Position numbers and translations under genes: made by a program. A stretch of 64,000 nt of DNA, taken from Megalonaias nervosa (Eukaryota; Mollusca; Bivalvia; Unionida; Unionidae). Positions within the stretch are counted from its first letter, which is position 1; every line of letters starts with the position of its first letter. Below, in pieces: positions 19,347 through 31,358 of this stretch. Under the pieces are notes generated by a model that saw only the letters and a list, made by a program, of their open reading frames with translations, ran no database searches and was not told the origin of the DNA. The stretch covers positions 1 to 64,000 of the forward strand of contig JAECUM010001884.1 of assembly GCA_016617855.1 (NCBI GenBank), read 5' to 3'.

Positions 19347-19594
19347 TACCGTTACAGCTAGTTTAAAATCGTATTTGATTTTTCGAACGTAGATCATGAC
19401 ATTTGTCTGTAAGGTAGAGCCGTACTAAATGATTTTCGACTGCGTAAGACTACATCTGTCAAGTGATTTCCAGACGTATTAGTGAGTTCGTTTTTGTCTG
19501 TCTGTCTGTTTCAATGAAAGAATCTAAGGCCGTACTTAAACAGTGTTCTGTATTGATTTCCACTTGGTGCTCTGAATCTTCACGGCTTTGGTAA
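19347..19594. other. Polinton right-end spacer without genes
   Basis: Between the polymerase stop and the right TIR I see no ORF and no repeat beyond a short TCTGTCTGTCTG run near 19495. Confidence 0.6.
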
Positions 19595-19777
19595 AACCCA
19601 TATTATATAATATTTCATTGTTCAATATGAAATTTTGTCTAAATTCATAAGGTACACAAATATTGTTTTACTGGGGGGGGGCTCTGGTCTATCACCAAAA
19701 AAGTTAATCCAGTAGGTCCTTGAAGTTCTGGTCCAGAATCCGTTTTTGGTTTAGGATCAGCCAATTATCTTACTACT
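19595..19777. repeat. Polinton right terminal inverted repeat
   Basis: Reverse complement of 2373-2566 with few substitutions. The G-rich tract near 19673-19681 corresponds to the longer C-rich tract in the left TIR. Confidence 0.92.
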
Positions 19778-19783
19778 TCATCA
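19778..19783. repeat. right target-site duplication TCATCA
   Basis: Matches 2367-2372. Confidence 0.8.
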
Positions 19784-20412
19784 TCCCCGTCCATTGATAA
19801 AATCAAGGATTTCCAAAGTATAATAGGAATATTTCATACTGAATTAAATTATATTTTTTCATACTGAATTAAATAATCTTTTTCATACTGAATTAGATAA
19901 TCGTTTTGGAGAAAAGTACTATGGATGCAAAGCATTTTGCCAACAGTTCTCTCTGCCATTTCGTTATACATGCAAATCTTATCATATATTGCCTGATATC
20001 ACGAGAAAGGCATCATGCAGGCAAATTCTGTCACCATCGTTCACAACACAGGAGCTTGCATTTCAAGAAACATTAACGTTACGATTTAGAATTTTTGGTT
20101 CATCTAATATTAATAACTGGGCCAAGTCTATGAGGATGCGATTTGGTTGTGTGCTTTGAATAAACCCAATTTGTATAAAAGCAAGAGGTCCAACCAGTTT
20201 TGTATCACTCCAACTTGTGTAAAAGCAATTAGTTGAACCAGTTTTGCATCATTCCAACTTGTACAAAAACAACCAGTCCAACTAGTTTTGTAAAATCTAA
20301 GACCATCTTGGACCTCTGCTACACATTTTTTAAAAATATTTTGTCTTGAGTTAGCACATACTGGCAGTTGGGAACCTATGGAAACTCTCGTACAAGGTTG
20401 GTATAAACTATC
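19784..20412. repeat. host flank with two small tandem repeats
   Basis: TTTTTCATACTGAATTA recurs three times with 24-25-bp spacing at about 19831-19905. At about 20160-20300 a ~52-bp unit (AACTTGTNNAAAAGCAA, CCAACCAGTTTTG) occurs three times. No gene is seen. Confidence 0.6.
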
Positions 20413-20720
20413 ATGAACCTATGGAAACTCTAATACAAGGTCTGAATAAGCAATCTTGGACCTAAAGATGCCAACGGGTACCCGGATACTCGGGTACCTG
20501 CCTGTTGATAATAACCCGAGTAATAAATTGACAACCGGGTACCCCTTAAAACAACCAAAAACACATCATGAACCTATGGAAACTCTAATACAAGGTCTGA
20601 ATAAGCAATCTTCGTCCTAAAAATGCCAACGGGTACCCAGATACTTGGGTACCTGCCTGTTGATAATAACCCGGGTAATAAATGGACAACCGGGTACCCC
20701 TTAAAACAACCAAAAAACAA
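20413..20720. repeat. 155-bp direct tandem duplication
   Basis: Two adjacent copies starting with ATGAACCTATGGAAACTC at 20413 and 20568 contain the palindromic GGGTACC-rich section (ACGGGTACCCGGATACTCGG and a variant). A partial third start lies at about 20370. Confidence 0.8.
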
Positions 20721-21805
20721 AGTTTCGAAGTTCAGATCGAGACATAGAATAAAATTCGAGGCTCGTGTCGTGTGCACATTTATTCATCGTCACAGGGGTT
20801 CATATCGTTGCTTACAATTTACTTGTCATACATATAAAGTACAACTTCGATTATCCATCAGGATGTGGGACTGAGACCCTGACGGATAGGAGAATAGACG
20901 GATAATAGAATATGTACATTAAAAGTATTAAACAATAGACAGGGTCATCAAAAAATCATAATATCTACAAGTGCCTGTTTTTAATATTTTTACGTACAAT
21001 GCCTAAAGGTTAAACAGAGACTGACGGTTAATCGGGTGCTGGATAATCGAAGTTCTACTGTACTATATAATAATACAAGGAAGGACACTTCATTACTTTC
21101 TCGCGCAACCAATTTAAGAATCATCGCTAATATTTCAAGCTAGATTTAGCGTTTCGCGTAGCGTAATAAATTTTGGACATATGCTTAGCTCGGGCATTCG
21201 ACTTTGTACGCCTGTCCAAAGTTTGGCTTACTATCATACTTTCAAGGAATGCCTGACCATTTTCACACGCTACCGCTCGACATTGCCATGATCGCGCCCG
21301 TTTAATATGTAAGTGCAACTCGCTGAATGGATTACTGTCCTCTCATTGGCCAAAGGAAAATGACGTACTGCACATATTTACAAAATTTTTGTTTTATTTT
21401 AAAGTAAAATATATAACAGATCGTTAAATTGGAAAGAACGATACTACCCCCTGTGTTCATCATTAGACCGTCTAATTTCTTTGTTTTCCGCTTATAGTAT
21501 GTACGTGAAACAGTTCCAAGAAAACGCAGGTTTCTTGAACGTGAAACTACGTGTCACAGATTTATCCTATGCAGGTCCAGTTCTTACAGTCTGATAATGC
21601 AGATTTTGCCATATCGGTAAGATTAATGGATCAAAGAATAAAATCATCTTTCAAAACTTGTACAAGTTATCTAAAATTACATCGTTAACATTACACACTT
21701 ATAAAAGGCAGGCCTCTGACTCAAAAAGCTGGAATGCGTAAACGAGGTCACTGCTAGAGTGCTAATTCCACAGTATGCACTTGACACTTTCAAATAATAA
21801 TCTAG
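20721..21805. other. unique intergenic DNA, nothing recognised
   Basis: About 1.1 kb with only short, random-looking ORFs and no repeat or RNA signature that I can identify. Confidence 0.5.
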
Positions 21806-22705
21806 AGCATGCCAAGGTGCGATATACATCAGAGTATGCCAAGATGCGGTATACATCAGAGTATGCCAAGGTGCGGTATACATCAGAGTATGCCAAGGTG
21901 CGGTATACATCGGAGTATGTCAAGGTGCGGTATACATCGGAGTATGCCAAGGTGCGGTATACACCAAAGTATGCCAAGGTGCGGTATACATCGGAGTATG
22001 CCAAGGTGCGGTATACATCGGAGTATGTCAAGGTGCGGTATACACCAAAGTATGCCAAGGTGCGGTATACATCGGAGTATGCCAAGGTGCGGTATACATC
22101 GGAGTATGCCAAGGTGCGGTATACATCGGAGTATGCCAAGGTGCGGTATACATCAGAGTATGCCAAGGTGCGGTATACATCAGAGTATGCCAAGATGCGG
22201 TATACATCGGAGTATGCCAAGGTGCGGTATACATCGGAGTATGTCAAGGTGCGGTATACATCGGAGTATGCCAAGGTGCGGTATACATCGGAGTATGCCA
22301 AGGTGCGGTATACACCAAAGTATGCCAAGGTGCGGTATACATCGGAGTATGCCAAGGTGCGGTATACATCGGAGTATGCCAAGGTGCGGTATACATCGGA
22401 GTATGCCAAGGTGCGGTATACATCAGAGTATGCCAAGGTGCGGTATACATCAGAGTATGCCAAGGTGCGGTATACATCAGAGTATGCCAAGGTGCGGTAT
22501 ACATCAGAGTATGCCAAGGTGCGGTATACATCAGAGTATGCCAAGATGCGGTATACATCGGAGTATGCCAAGGTGCGGTATACATCGGAGTATGCCAAGG
22601 TGCGGTATACATCGGAGTATGCCAAGGTGCGGTATACATCGGAGTATGCCAAGGTGCGGTATACATCAGAGTATGCCAAGGTGCGGTATACATCGGAGTT
22701 TACGT
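21806..22705. repeat. 27-bp minisatellite, ~33 units, with 13-unit super-period
   Basis: Unit TATGCCAAGGTGCGGTATAC plus ATCGGAG repeats without interruption. Point variants are arranged with a 351-bp (13-unit) period: AAGATGCGG at 21841, 22192 and 22543, and ACACCAAAG at 21961 and 22312. The unit is nine codons, so several frames on both strands stay open for about 300 codons. These are not evidence for a gene. Confidence 0.95.
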
Positions 22706-23024
22706 AGATTATAACTGGCTTTCCGCCGTTTGTTCAGACAAGATGTTTATAACTTCAATATTTAAAATGAGTTGGACAAGAGAGTCCAAATATTAGAGAA
22801 ATATGTTAGCATCGTTAAGTCTTAAACAAGTATATCCATTAAAAAATAAATTTCATAGACTTTTATTTTAATATACCAACTATGTCTCACTCTCTACCTA
22901 TCTCAAATATGTTGTTAACAACTTTGTTAAAAGCCAAGTCCCTCTAAGGTTTGGCGATCTTCTGATTAAAGAGATTCCATTATAAGTTCGTTTCGCCTTT
23001 CGTTAAAACTAACTAGCGGTCAGA
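22706..23024. other. short unique spacer, nothing recognised
   Basis: AT-rich sequence without an ORF or repeat of note. Confidence 0.4.
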
Positions 23025-23640
23025 GTGGATGTAAAATTGGTAACATTTTCAATTAGGAACAACTAGACATCACAAGTCTTCTTTTTGTGAAAAACCTCAA
23101 TAAGTAGTTCCTTTCAGGAGAAATAGCAATAACAAGATTTTCAAGCTGGCCGTTATGGCAGCCAAATTGTAAGATCAGCGCCATTCCCACTTAGGATCCT
23201 TTAGATATGATACGAAGCCTTTTCGTGAAAACCGTATGTCGATATGACCATCCATTCAGAAAGAGTAGTAATAACGAGATTTTCAAGACAGCACCATGGT
23301 GGTTAACAATGACGTCGGAAATACATTTATAACCAACAAGACATATAAAAAGGTTATATTTTTGTGAGAATCCCATGCAAATAAGACTTTCAGTTTAGGA
23401 GCAGATTTTAAAGATGGCTTCCATGGCGGGCATATTGTACTTTAGATCGGCACCATTTTAACTTAGATAAACAAAAGATCTTAAGAAGTCTTTCGTTAAA
23501 ACCTCATGTTAATCTGACAATCTGTTTAGGACTAGCAGCAATAGCAAGATTTTCAAAATGGCAGCCATAAGGGCCGAATCTGATGTCCGAGGGACATAAT
23601 TTTTCTTTAGGACCAGCAAGACCTTGGGATCAATGTGTCT
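23025..23640. repeat. degenerate ~145-bp array (pearl-like element)
   Basis: Members of the dispersed family with the phrases CAATAACAAGATTTTCAAG, ATGGCxGCCAT, GGCACCATTTTCAT, AGTCTTTxGTGAAAACC and ATGACCATCCATTCAG. About four diverged units. Bivalve 'pearl' elements have a comparable design of a flank plus tandem core; the link is by architecture only. Confidence 0.6.
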
Positions 23641-24038
23641 ATAGTTATGCTAATTTTCCAGTAGTTTGGAAGTAGTAGTGAAAATAAACTTGTGCTGACC
23701 TTAAACGGACGAAATCTCCTCTGTTCTATAACCAGCCGAGCTAAATATCGCGCAAGCTGTATTTCAGAAAAACGTTATCCAATGTAGTCCTCTCGAGGAT
23801 TACAGATTATATGAGATGACGTTACATACTGTCGGAATAGATGTACAGACACGACAACAGTTTGTAGGTGTAAAACGGGAATGACAACTTGGTGTCTAGA
23901 GCTAGTGACTGAATAATAGAATAATAACTCAGCGTGCACTATTCGCTAGACTGCACCATACCGAATCATTAATCGTTAATTGTGCCTTTTGCACAAAGAC
24001 ATGTTGTCTGACCATATAGTGGTGACAGACTATTGATT

Positions 24039-24041
<3 letters not shown>

Positions 24042-24116
<75 letters not shown>

Positions 24117-24122
24117 GAGAGA
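24042..24122. repeat. (GA)n-(CAGA)n microsatellite
   Basis: A GA run passes into eight CAGA units and then back to GA. The surrounding unique DNA (23641-24702) shows no supported gene. Confidence 0.95.
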
Positions 24123-24701
24123 TGTCAATAAAATATATGAAAAAACCCAAAGATGCTAGAGGGAGACTCGAAACTCGTACCCACTGAGACAGAGACCTGA
24201 AATTTGGAAGCCAAATCAAAAAAGGAGTTTTCTAAACCAACTTCATTTCACTCCATATAACTGGTTTTTTAACTGAATGTTGTAAAATTCATTTTAATAT
24301 TTACCAGGAAAAAAAACGTATGTTTGCATGTTTTTGCTCCGTAAACAGAATGCTATCGTGAGCCGCTAAATAAGTGAACTAGACTGGCTGGTCAAGTCGC
24401 CATTTCTAGATCTGGTTACAATAGAATATCCTACCATTAAAGAAAATACACAATGTTCGACTTTAGACTCTGTCGGAGCTAGTGCCCTTTCACATACCGA
24501 CTTTTACAATCTTGTACTATTTAACAAAACTGAACCGGACATTTCACAATTGTTGCATCTTAGCTGTTACTGTATTCTTCTCGAGAAAATTTTGTCAGAA
24601 AACACTATGAATATTGGATGGAGGGTGATACGTAAACGTTAATACATGCCGCACGTTTACAGAATAGCCAAAAGGTATATATAAGCAGAAGTCACCACTG
24701 A

Positions 24702-24702
<1 letters not shown>

Positions 24703-24754
<52 letters not shown>
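24703..24754. repeat. (TA)n microsatellite
   Basis: Uninterrupted alternating TA of about 50 bp. Confidence 0.95.
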
Positions 24755-24758
<4 letters not shown>

Positions 24759-25006
24759 TTGCTGAAGTCATTTTCAAAACAGTTATTGGTGACTGAAACA
24801 AAATTTATATATGCAATTAAATCATTTTACTTTCATAAGGCATTTTAGTATGTATTTGTAGATTTGCTTTCTGAGTATATAGTTATTTTTATGTAAGAGG
24901 AACGTGTGCACGAAGATATATGCATTATATGCATATATACTTTTTTGTAGAGGACCTAGAGCGAGATTAATTGAATTTAACTGAGTTACCGTCTTTAAAT
25001 AAAGGC

Positions 25007-25022
25007 ATTATTATTATTATTA

Positions 25023-25066
<44 letters not shown>

Positions 25067-25080
25067 GTTGTTGTTATTAC
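25007..25080. repeat. (ATT)n microsatellite
   Basis: About 20 ATT units with one ATC and a GTT tail. It lies immediately downstream, on the minus strand, of the exon at 25096-25191. Confidence 0.95.
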
Positions 25081-25095
25081 GTGTATTATACTTAC

Positions 25096-25191
25096 AGTTA
25101 AACCACTGCGATGAATGCAGCACTTCGTTGACTTCTACTGAGTGTACCAAATACACTTTGTCTCCTGTCTTGTGAACATTGTCCACGTAAA
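25096..25191 (-). CDS. single internal exon of an unidentified host gene
   Basis: On the minus strand, a pyrimidine tract ending in TTTTTTTTTTCAG precedes 25191, and the consensus donor GTAAGTAT follows 25096. The 96-nt exon is open in one frame and encodes VYVDNVHKTGDKVYLVHSVE followed by VNEVLHSSQWFNC. It is a multiple of three. The match of both splice sites and the hydrophilic, protein-like sequence make this the best host exon in the window. I do not recognise the domain. No neighbouring exon was identified with certainty. Confidence 0.55.
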
Positions 25192-26255
25192 CTGAAAAAA
25201 AAAAAGAGTTTAATAATAACAATGTCTTTATTTAAAGCCCTGCAATTCCAATCATATTCGGATCAGTATAATCTATATCCAGCCAAACCCTACCCGTCCT
25301 TGTTGAGTATCGTTCGCCGTTTTGTCTGTTTGTTTTATAACGCGTATTTAAAAGGAAGTCTGTTTCTCCACACGGAGACTCTGATCAGTAAGCGTCATCT
25401 TGGTGACGAATATTTTACTAATTATGATTTTTGCCGTAATGTAAGAACACTAACCAATCTAAACTCCCAACCTTTCGATGTCAATTTTACCTGTTTTACT
25501 GTTAATTTTACCTGTTTTACTGTCAACTGTACCTGTTTTACTGAAGTTTAACCAAAAGTATCTTAAAGATACCAAGGATTAATCAACGTGCTGAACTCTC
25601 GCTGGAAGTCTAACTCAACCAAGATCTTGATGAAACAGACTTCGTTAAAATGCTTTACTGAAATCGGATGAGAAATTGTTTCAAAAAGGAAGCAATCCCA
25701 GCCAATCAGACAAAATATGAGCAATATTCATAGATCATACATATTATAGAACCTGTCGAAGAAAATGATGTTCTGGGCATATTTACCAAGTCTATTTAAA
25801 AATCTACACGTGATAGTCGCTGGGGAGCTACAAGCTCAGCTAATAGGACGCAATATCACTTCATTCAAAAACATATATACTCTCGTATTAAATCTCGTCC
25901 AACTTCTTAATTCAACTTTACCAAGTTAGATCCATCTTCGCTAGCCAAGGTTCCGATGTGTTAGCCCTATCTACAACTTGGTGGATCGTACAAATATTTC
26001 TGAGCTTTGTCCTAGTGAAATCTATTGGATTGCATGAGTTGTCTCCCTTAGTATGTAATACCAACTAACCAACAGCGTGCAACAGGGTAGCGTTGTATGT
26101 CAGATGAAAATGGTGGAGGCCAATGACTTCAAAAAGATACTTTGTAAGTATAGCATCGAAAGTACGACTATATACAGAGAGAAGCCATTACACGTGTACT
26201 GAAGGAAAAGATGCAGTGACGTCACAAGGGTTGGTTTCACCCAGTGCGATAACTC
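25192..26255. other. intergenic/intronic DNA with a short 21-bp repeat
   Basis: TTTTACCTGTTTTACTGT recurs three times at about 25485-25550 (21-bp spacing). Nothing else is recognised. Confidence 0.5.
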
Positions 26256-26478
26256 TTGTTGTCACCCTCATGGACCTCCTTCCTGCACAAAAATTCAAAC
26301 ATTTTATAGAAAGTCATGTGCGGTAACGCATGGTGTCACCCCCATAGACCTCCCTCCAGCACAAAAATTCAAAAATTTTATAGACAGTCATATGCGGTAA
26401 CTCATTGCGTCACCCCCATGGACCTCCTTCCTACACAAAAATTAAAAAATTTTATTGACAGTCATTTTGGCGTCACCT
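26256..26478. repeat. ~73-bp tandem repeat, three units
   Basis: CACAAAAATTCAAAxATTTTATAGA and TGxGGTAACxCAT recur with ~73-bp spacing. The unit contains GTCACCCCCATGGACCTCC or a close variant. Confidence 0.8.
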
Positions 26479-27059
26479 CCTCTGATAGTGTGAACCGGTG
26501 CGATCCGCAACCCCCGCACCCCCTAGTAACGCCAATGATACGATGTATTTGTACAAACACGGACTGGCGGTGGAAAATTGCTTATTTATGAGTCCATTCC
26601 AGTTATGTGCTCCAGCTGTCTCGATCGTGTAGGAACAGTGTTCATAACTGAACAACTTGATTTTGATTGGATGCGGTGTCTTGCCGCCGCATCGAATGAA
26701 ATTCACAGACCCGAAGCACCGACATATCTGAACGATCTGCCAAGATGTAGATTGGGTTAACGCATCGGAACTTTGGCTAGTGAAGAAGAGTTTCATCAAA
26801 ATTGAGTCAGAAATCTCACATCTCGTGTTACTGGAAGCTCGCCCAGAATACATGTGTGATCACCTCATTAATATGTTTAAATCTCCCTCATAATAAAACT
26901 CGATTTGCATCTTGATAATATAAGCCTACTTAACAAGTATGATCAAAATCGTACCAACTATGGTCTCAATAGTGAATACAAGGTCAGCAAATAAGATGCA
27001 TAATTTAAATTCACGCATCCGACTCAACAGAGACCTTGAATTTATATTCCAGGTTCAAT
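26479..27059. other. intergenic, nothing recognised
   Basis: Several 60-120-codon ORFs overlap on both strands here, but none shows a recognisable domain. Confidence 0.4.
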
Positions 27060-27500
27060 CGGAGTCTTTAGAAGGGTCTGAACCTTTACTACGCGAAAAG
27101 AATGTCCTGGAAATTAATATAAGACAATGTCTTCCTTTTAACTGTCAAGAGCTGAAACCCTCTCCGATATTCTTCAGCAATAACAAGATTTTCAAACTAC
27201 ACATATTGGATGTCACATTAGCATCATTTTCATTTAGAACAAAGCAGACATCAATGTCTATTGATGCAAACCCCATTTCATAATGATCATCCATTCAAAT
27301 GGAATAGTGACAATAAGACTTTTAACACAGTCGTCATGACAGTCATACTGGATGGCACCATTTTCAATCTGGAGCAGCCAGGTATCATAAGAAGTCTATT
27401 GCTGAAATAGACCACGACCACATGGATATCCATTTAGAGACAAGTAGAGATAACAATATTTGTAAGATTTTCATTAAAGGTCAATGGCCACCTATATTGT
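27060..27500 (+). repeat. pearl-like element: leader plus ~145-bp units
   Basis: Begins with the ~200-bp leader (GAGTCTTTAGAAGGGTC, AAGACAATxTCTTCCTTTTAA) also found near 49640, 53860 and 59060, then passes into CACCATTTTCA / AAGTCT / TGACAxTCATGACxGCCAT units. Confidence 0.6.
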
Positions 27501-27767
27501 ACAAACGTGTGATATTATTATAGTCATAAACAAAACGCATTTGTTATGTATGCACACCATAAAAATGTTTAATTAGACTTAAAAATCCACTTTTTTAGAT
27601 AAAAAATTATTCGGTAATCTCCGTAACCAATCGGTATTTTCCGCGTGCCAAAAACGGATATGACGTACATTTATCCCTTCTATTCAACTTAGCCATTCAA
27701 AAGTTTAATTTCCCCACGTAAAAGTCTATGTGATATATCTTACGATCGTGCTTTTTTTACAGCAAAT
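27501..27767. other. spacer upstream of the THAP fragment
   Basis: AT-rich, ending in a T-rich tract plus CAG at 27760-27762, a possible splice acceptor six bases before the THAP ATG. Confidence 0.35.
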
Positions 27768-27925
27768 ATGGTACACTGTGTTGCTTATGGATGTAACCAA
27801 AAGAATGATGATGGGGAAAAAGGGTTCTTTCTTTTTCCGAAAGACCCTTTTTACCAGAAAAAAAGTGGATCCAAGCTGTGAGATTGAATAGGGTGAGGGA
27901 TGGGAAAGTTGTATCATTTATGCCG
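27768..27925 (+). pseudogene. THAP zinc-finger domain fragment
   Basis: The ATG at 27768 begins MVHCVAYGCNQKNDDGEKGF followed by FLFPKD, the hallmark N-terminus of THAP C2CH DNA-binding fingers (first two Cys, then the Phe-Pro motif). Just downstream the 7-A run at 27858-27864 shifts the frame. In the next frame the sequence resumes with the invariant Trp (WIQAVRLNR). The final Cys/His of the finger are not found in the continuous DNA, so they would be in another exon or lost. It may be the first coding exon of a THAP gene or a fragment of a P-like transposase. The frameshift argues for a relic. Confidence 0.6.
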
Positions 27926-28395
27926 GATTATAGTCAATTTGGCCCAAAGACAATTCGGCCCAACTCAAAAGACAATTCGGCCCAACCTAACAATAGCTTG
28001 AAAAAGTTCTTTTTCTTCAAACAACAAGCAGATACTATGCAAGATAGATTTTAGGGAAAAAAAACTAAATTTAAACAACCTATCTTGATATTCCTTCAAA
28101 GAAAATAATCATACTTCATAACGTACATATATATGAGAGAAAACACAAACTGACATATCTTGCTCGTTCTAATTAAAATATTTACATACATTTTTATGTT
28201 AAAAAAATATATGCATCTGCACAACGACATTCTCAATTTAAGTCTTCTGGTCAAATTATCAATATTGATTTATAAAACAATATTCTACAGAATACATTTT
28301 TCTAAGGGTAGTGTACAAGAGATATTATAACAAATATATTTAATTTTAGGCTTCAGGTTGTAACACTGCTGCATATAATACACAGTCGATTATAC

Positions 28396-28398
<3 letters not shown>
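27926..28398. other. intergenic with short direct repeat
   Basis: GACAATTCGGCCCAA occurs twice at about 27950-27985; otherwise nothing. Confidence 0.4.

Positions 28399-28426
<28 letters not shown>
28399..28426. repeat. (GA)n microsatellite
   Basis: Fourteen GA dinucleotides. Confidence 0.9.
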
Positions 28427-28429
<3 letters not shown>

Positions 28430-29271
28430 AATGTTGAGTATTTTGTCAGTGTTCAGTTGATGCAATATGAAGCTCTTACCAGTTAATTTTATTGTTTGTT
28501 TTTTATTTTTCAAGTTGTCTTCATGTGTGCGCGCGTAAATTAAATGCTTGTCATTACTAGTCAATATCTCCAATCATATTTGCTCCATTATTCCATACAA
28601 ATAAGAAATATAATAATTCTGTGTTGAATTTGTTCCCTCCCCCTGCATGGTACAAAAAAAAATTGATAAACATACACTTATTTGAAGTAAAATGAAAGAA
28701 ACTAACCTTGCATTATCATATATTCCTTCGTTTTTCATCATGCGAAATTTATTAAAGAAAAAAATATATCCATGAACACCGTACATGTAGCGGATGACGG
28801 CTGGCTTATGCATCCTTATTGTAGTGTGTATCGCTTATGTCAGATAACAAAATCGCAAAAAGAGACGAGAATATCACCCGATTGCTTGAAGGCAACTGCC
28901 ATTCACGCATGATAAGTTAAAAGGCGCAAACTGACCAAGATTGTTATTCCAGGTTAATTATACGCCGGTATCCCGCAAATAAAAATCATTATTTTAAAAT
29001 ACATTCACTGTGAGTGCAAATGATAATCTTTTCGCTAGCATGGGTTACAAAAGTATTATTAAATAAAGCAAGTTATTGTTGTGCACTATTTGCCCTGCAA
29101 ACATCAATTATGATTGCACATGGCAAACAAATAGAAGACCGGGTGGTGGATAAACACAGCGAGCAATAAACTTCTTGCTTAAACTTACCGACAGGATATT
29201 AAATACAAAGGTTATTTTATTACAAAGCAAACCAACCCCGGAAACTGATTTTGTTATCTTTTAAGTGTGCC
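28427..29271. other. intergenic, nothing firmly recognised
   Basis: AT-rich. A 35-bp minus-strand start-plus-donor pattern near 28707-28741 is too short to support. Confidence 0.4.
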
Positions 29272-29400
29272 GATTTTTTCTTATGAAGTCGGCTGACATA
29301 AGGAAGCCAAGTTTGGTTCCTTTGGATTCTTTTAAGTGTGCCGATTTTTTTTTATAAAGTCGGCCGACATTGGGAAGCCAGCATCGATTCCTTTTACCTG
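29272..29400. repeat. ~73-bp tandem duplication
   Basis: TCTTTTAAGTGTGCCGATTTTTT followed by AAGTCGGC(T/C)GACAT occurs twice. Confidence 0.8.
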
Positions 29401-29819
29401 TATTAACGGTAATTTTCAAAATAAATTGAAACAATGGAACAGTTCTGAAAGCGACACAATCTAGTGCGTCGCGCAAGCATATCGAGATAAGGCTGAACAG
29501 TAAATTAGTTTTCAGTAGTTTCATCTCAATATTCCCTATCCATTGTTTATAGTGTTTTATTTTTCGACAAGAAGAAGCATGTACTTTGTCAAGTGGGGAT
29601 AAATGTACGTCATTTCCGGCTGGCGTCCTCTCTAGGTGGGAAATCATAGACAAGGAGAAGTAACAGCGTTGTATACATCTATTTCGAGTAATTAAATTAT
29701 TATTTCTTCTTTACACTTGATAATTTTTTTAATTCTTTTTGTGCGAGTGTAATTACACTTAATCATGTAATGCAAATCTGACGTAAAAAAAAAATCTTGG
29801 AGTATGGCCGGTGACCTAT

Positions 29820-31322
29820 AATGTGTATCAATAACAAGTTTCAAGATGGCTACTGCGGATGACATACTGGACGTCAGATAGACGCCATTTTCATTTGAGA
29901 CCAACTGGACATCGGAAGAAGTCTTCTGTTGAAAATTCAACGTCAAAAAGATTTTTTTTCAAGTACATTCCTGACAAGGTTGTTAAGATATCTACCACGG
30001 AGGCCATATCGGATGTCAGGTGGGCACCATTTTTGTGTAGGACCAGATACAAATTATAAAAAATCTTTTAGTGAAAACTTAATGCTAATATGACGATCAT
30101 TTCAGACGGAAATGCGATAACAAGATTTTCAAGATGGCTGCCTTGGTGGCCATATCGAACGTTAGATCAGCACCATTTTTATCTACCACAAACTATATAT
30201 CATCATAAGTCTTGCAGTGAAAATCCCATTTCTACAACGACCATTCAGAAGAAGTAGCAATAACAAACTTTTCAAGATGGCTGCTGTGGCGGCAATATTA
30301 TTGTATGTCAGATAGGCGCATTTTACATTTAGGACCAACTAGATATCTCGAGAAGTCTTTTAGCGAAATCCCAGTGCTGGTATGATCATCCGTTCAGGAG
30401 AAGGAGCAATTGCGTGGTTTTCAAGATGACTGCTGTTGCGGCCATACCAAACGTCAAATAATGACCATTTTCATTCAGAATCAACAAGACGTAATAAGAA
30501 GTCTTTTAGTTAAAACCCGGTATTGACAAGATTATCCATTCAGGCGGATTAGCCACAGCATACTGGATGTGAGATAGACACAATTTTCATTTAGGACCAA
30601 CTAAGCCATGCCGTGAATGTGAGTGTAAATCATCCAAATAGCATAGGAGGATTAGCGATAACAAACGTGTCTAAATGGACGGACAAACGTCGGACAGCAG
30701 AACATTCCGCAAGCTGTTCTGACCGGTAAAGATAATAACGAGATTTTCAAGATGGTCACAAAGTGGACGACAGATCATCACCAAACCCCTTGACGAATGG
30801 ACATTCATTAAGGAGAAATAACACAATTGTCAAGCTGGCCACCGTAGCAGCCATATTGGAACCCAGATCAGCAACATTTTAACTCATGACCAAGTTGACA
30901 TCACAAGAAATCTTTTATTTAAATCTCATGATGATAAGACAATCCATTCAGGATGAGTAGCGATGATAAGATTTTCAAGATGGCCCCTTTGTGTCTGTCA
31001 TATTACATGTCAGAACGGCGCCATTTTCATATAAGACCGACTGGACTTCGAAAGAAGTCCCTTGGTGAAAACCCCATTCTGTGTAACATTCTGTTGAGGA
31101 GGAGTAACGATAAGATTTTCAAGATGCTGTGCGGCGACCATTTTGGATTTCAGATAGTCACCATGTTTACTTAGTACCAGGCAGACATCATATGACGTCT
31201 TTCAGTGAAAACCCTAACAACTATCCATTCACAAAGGAATAACAAGTATTTTAAGATGGCCATTGTGGCGGATTTAAGGAGCGAGCATCCATCTTTTCAT
31301 CTGTGACCAACTAGTCCATGGG

Positions 31323-31358
<36 letters not shown>

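Larger units (their letters stand above)
2367..19783. mobile_element. Maverick/Polinton element with flanking TSD (pseudo-element)
   Basis: Inverted terminal repeats at 2373-2566 and 19595-19777 bound a 17.4-kb segment flanked by TCATCA at 2367-2372 and 19778-19783. Six-bp target duplications and termini starting AGT/GTAG fit Mavericks/Polintons. Inside are the hallmark genes of the group: protein-primed DNA polymerase B, retroviral-type integrase with chromodomain, FtsK/HerA-type packaging ATPase, adenain-like protease, and major and minor capsid proteins. Most large genes are interrupted, so it is not an active copy. A 5'-truncated SINE sits in the integrase. Adintovirus-like classification is a possible alternative label for the same gene set. 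Confidence 0.93.

Noticed and set aside
21762..22714. ORFs of about 300 codons on both strands at the 27-bp array
   Set aside because: Same cause: a nine-codon unit. No start context, splice sites or non-repetitive domain.
28707..28741. Start codon plus donor as a first exon
   Set aside because: Only 35 bp; such patterns are frequent by chance.
27640..29620. Inverted 16-bp match (GATAAATGTACGTCAT) as TIRs of an element
   Set aside because: The match does not extend, there is no target duplication, and the segment between holds unrelated features.
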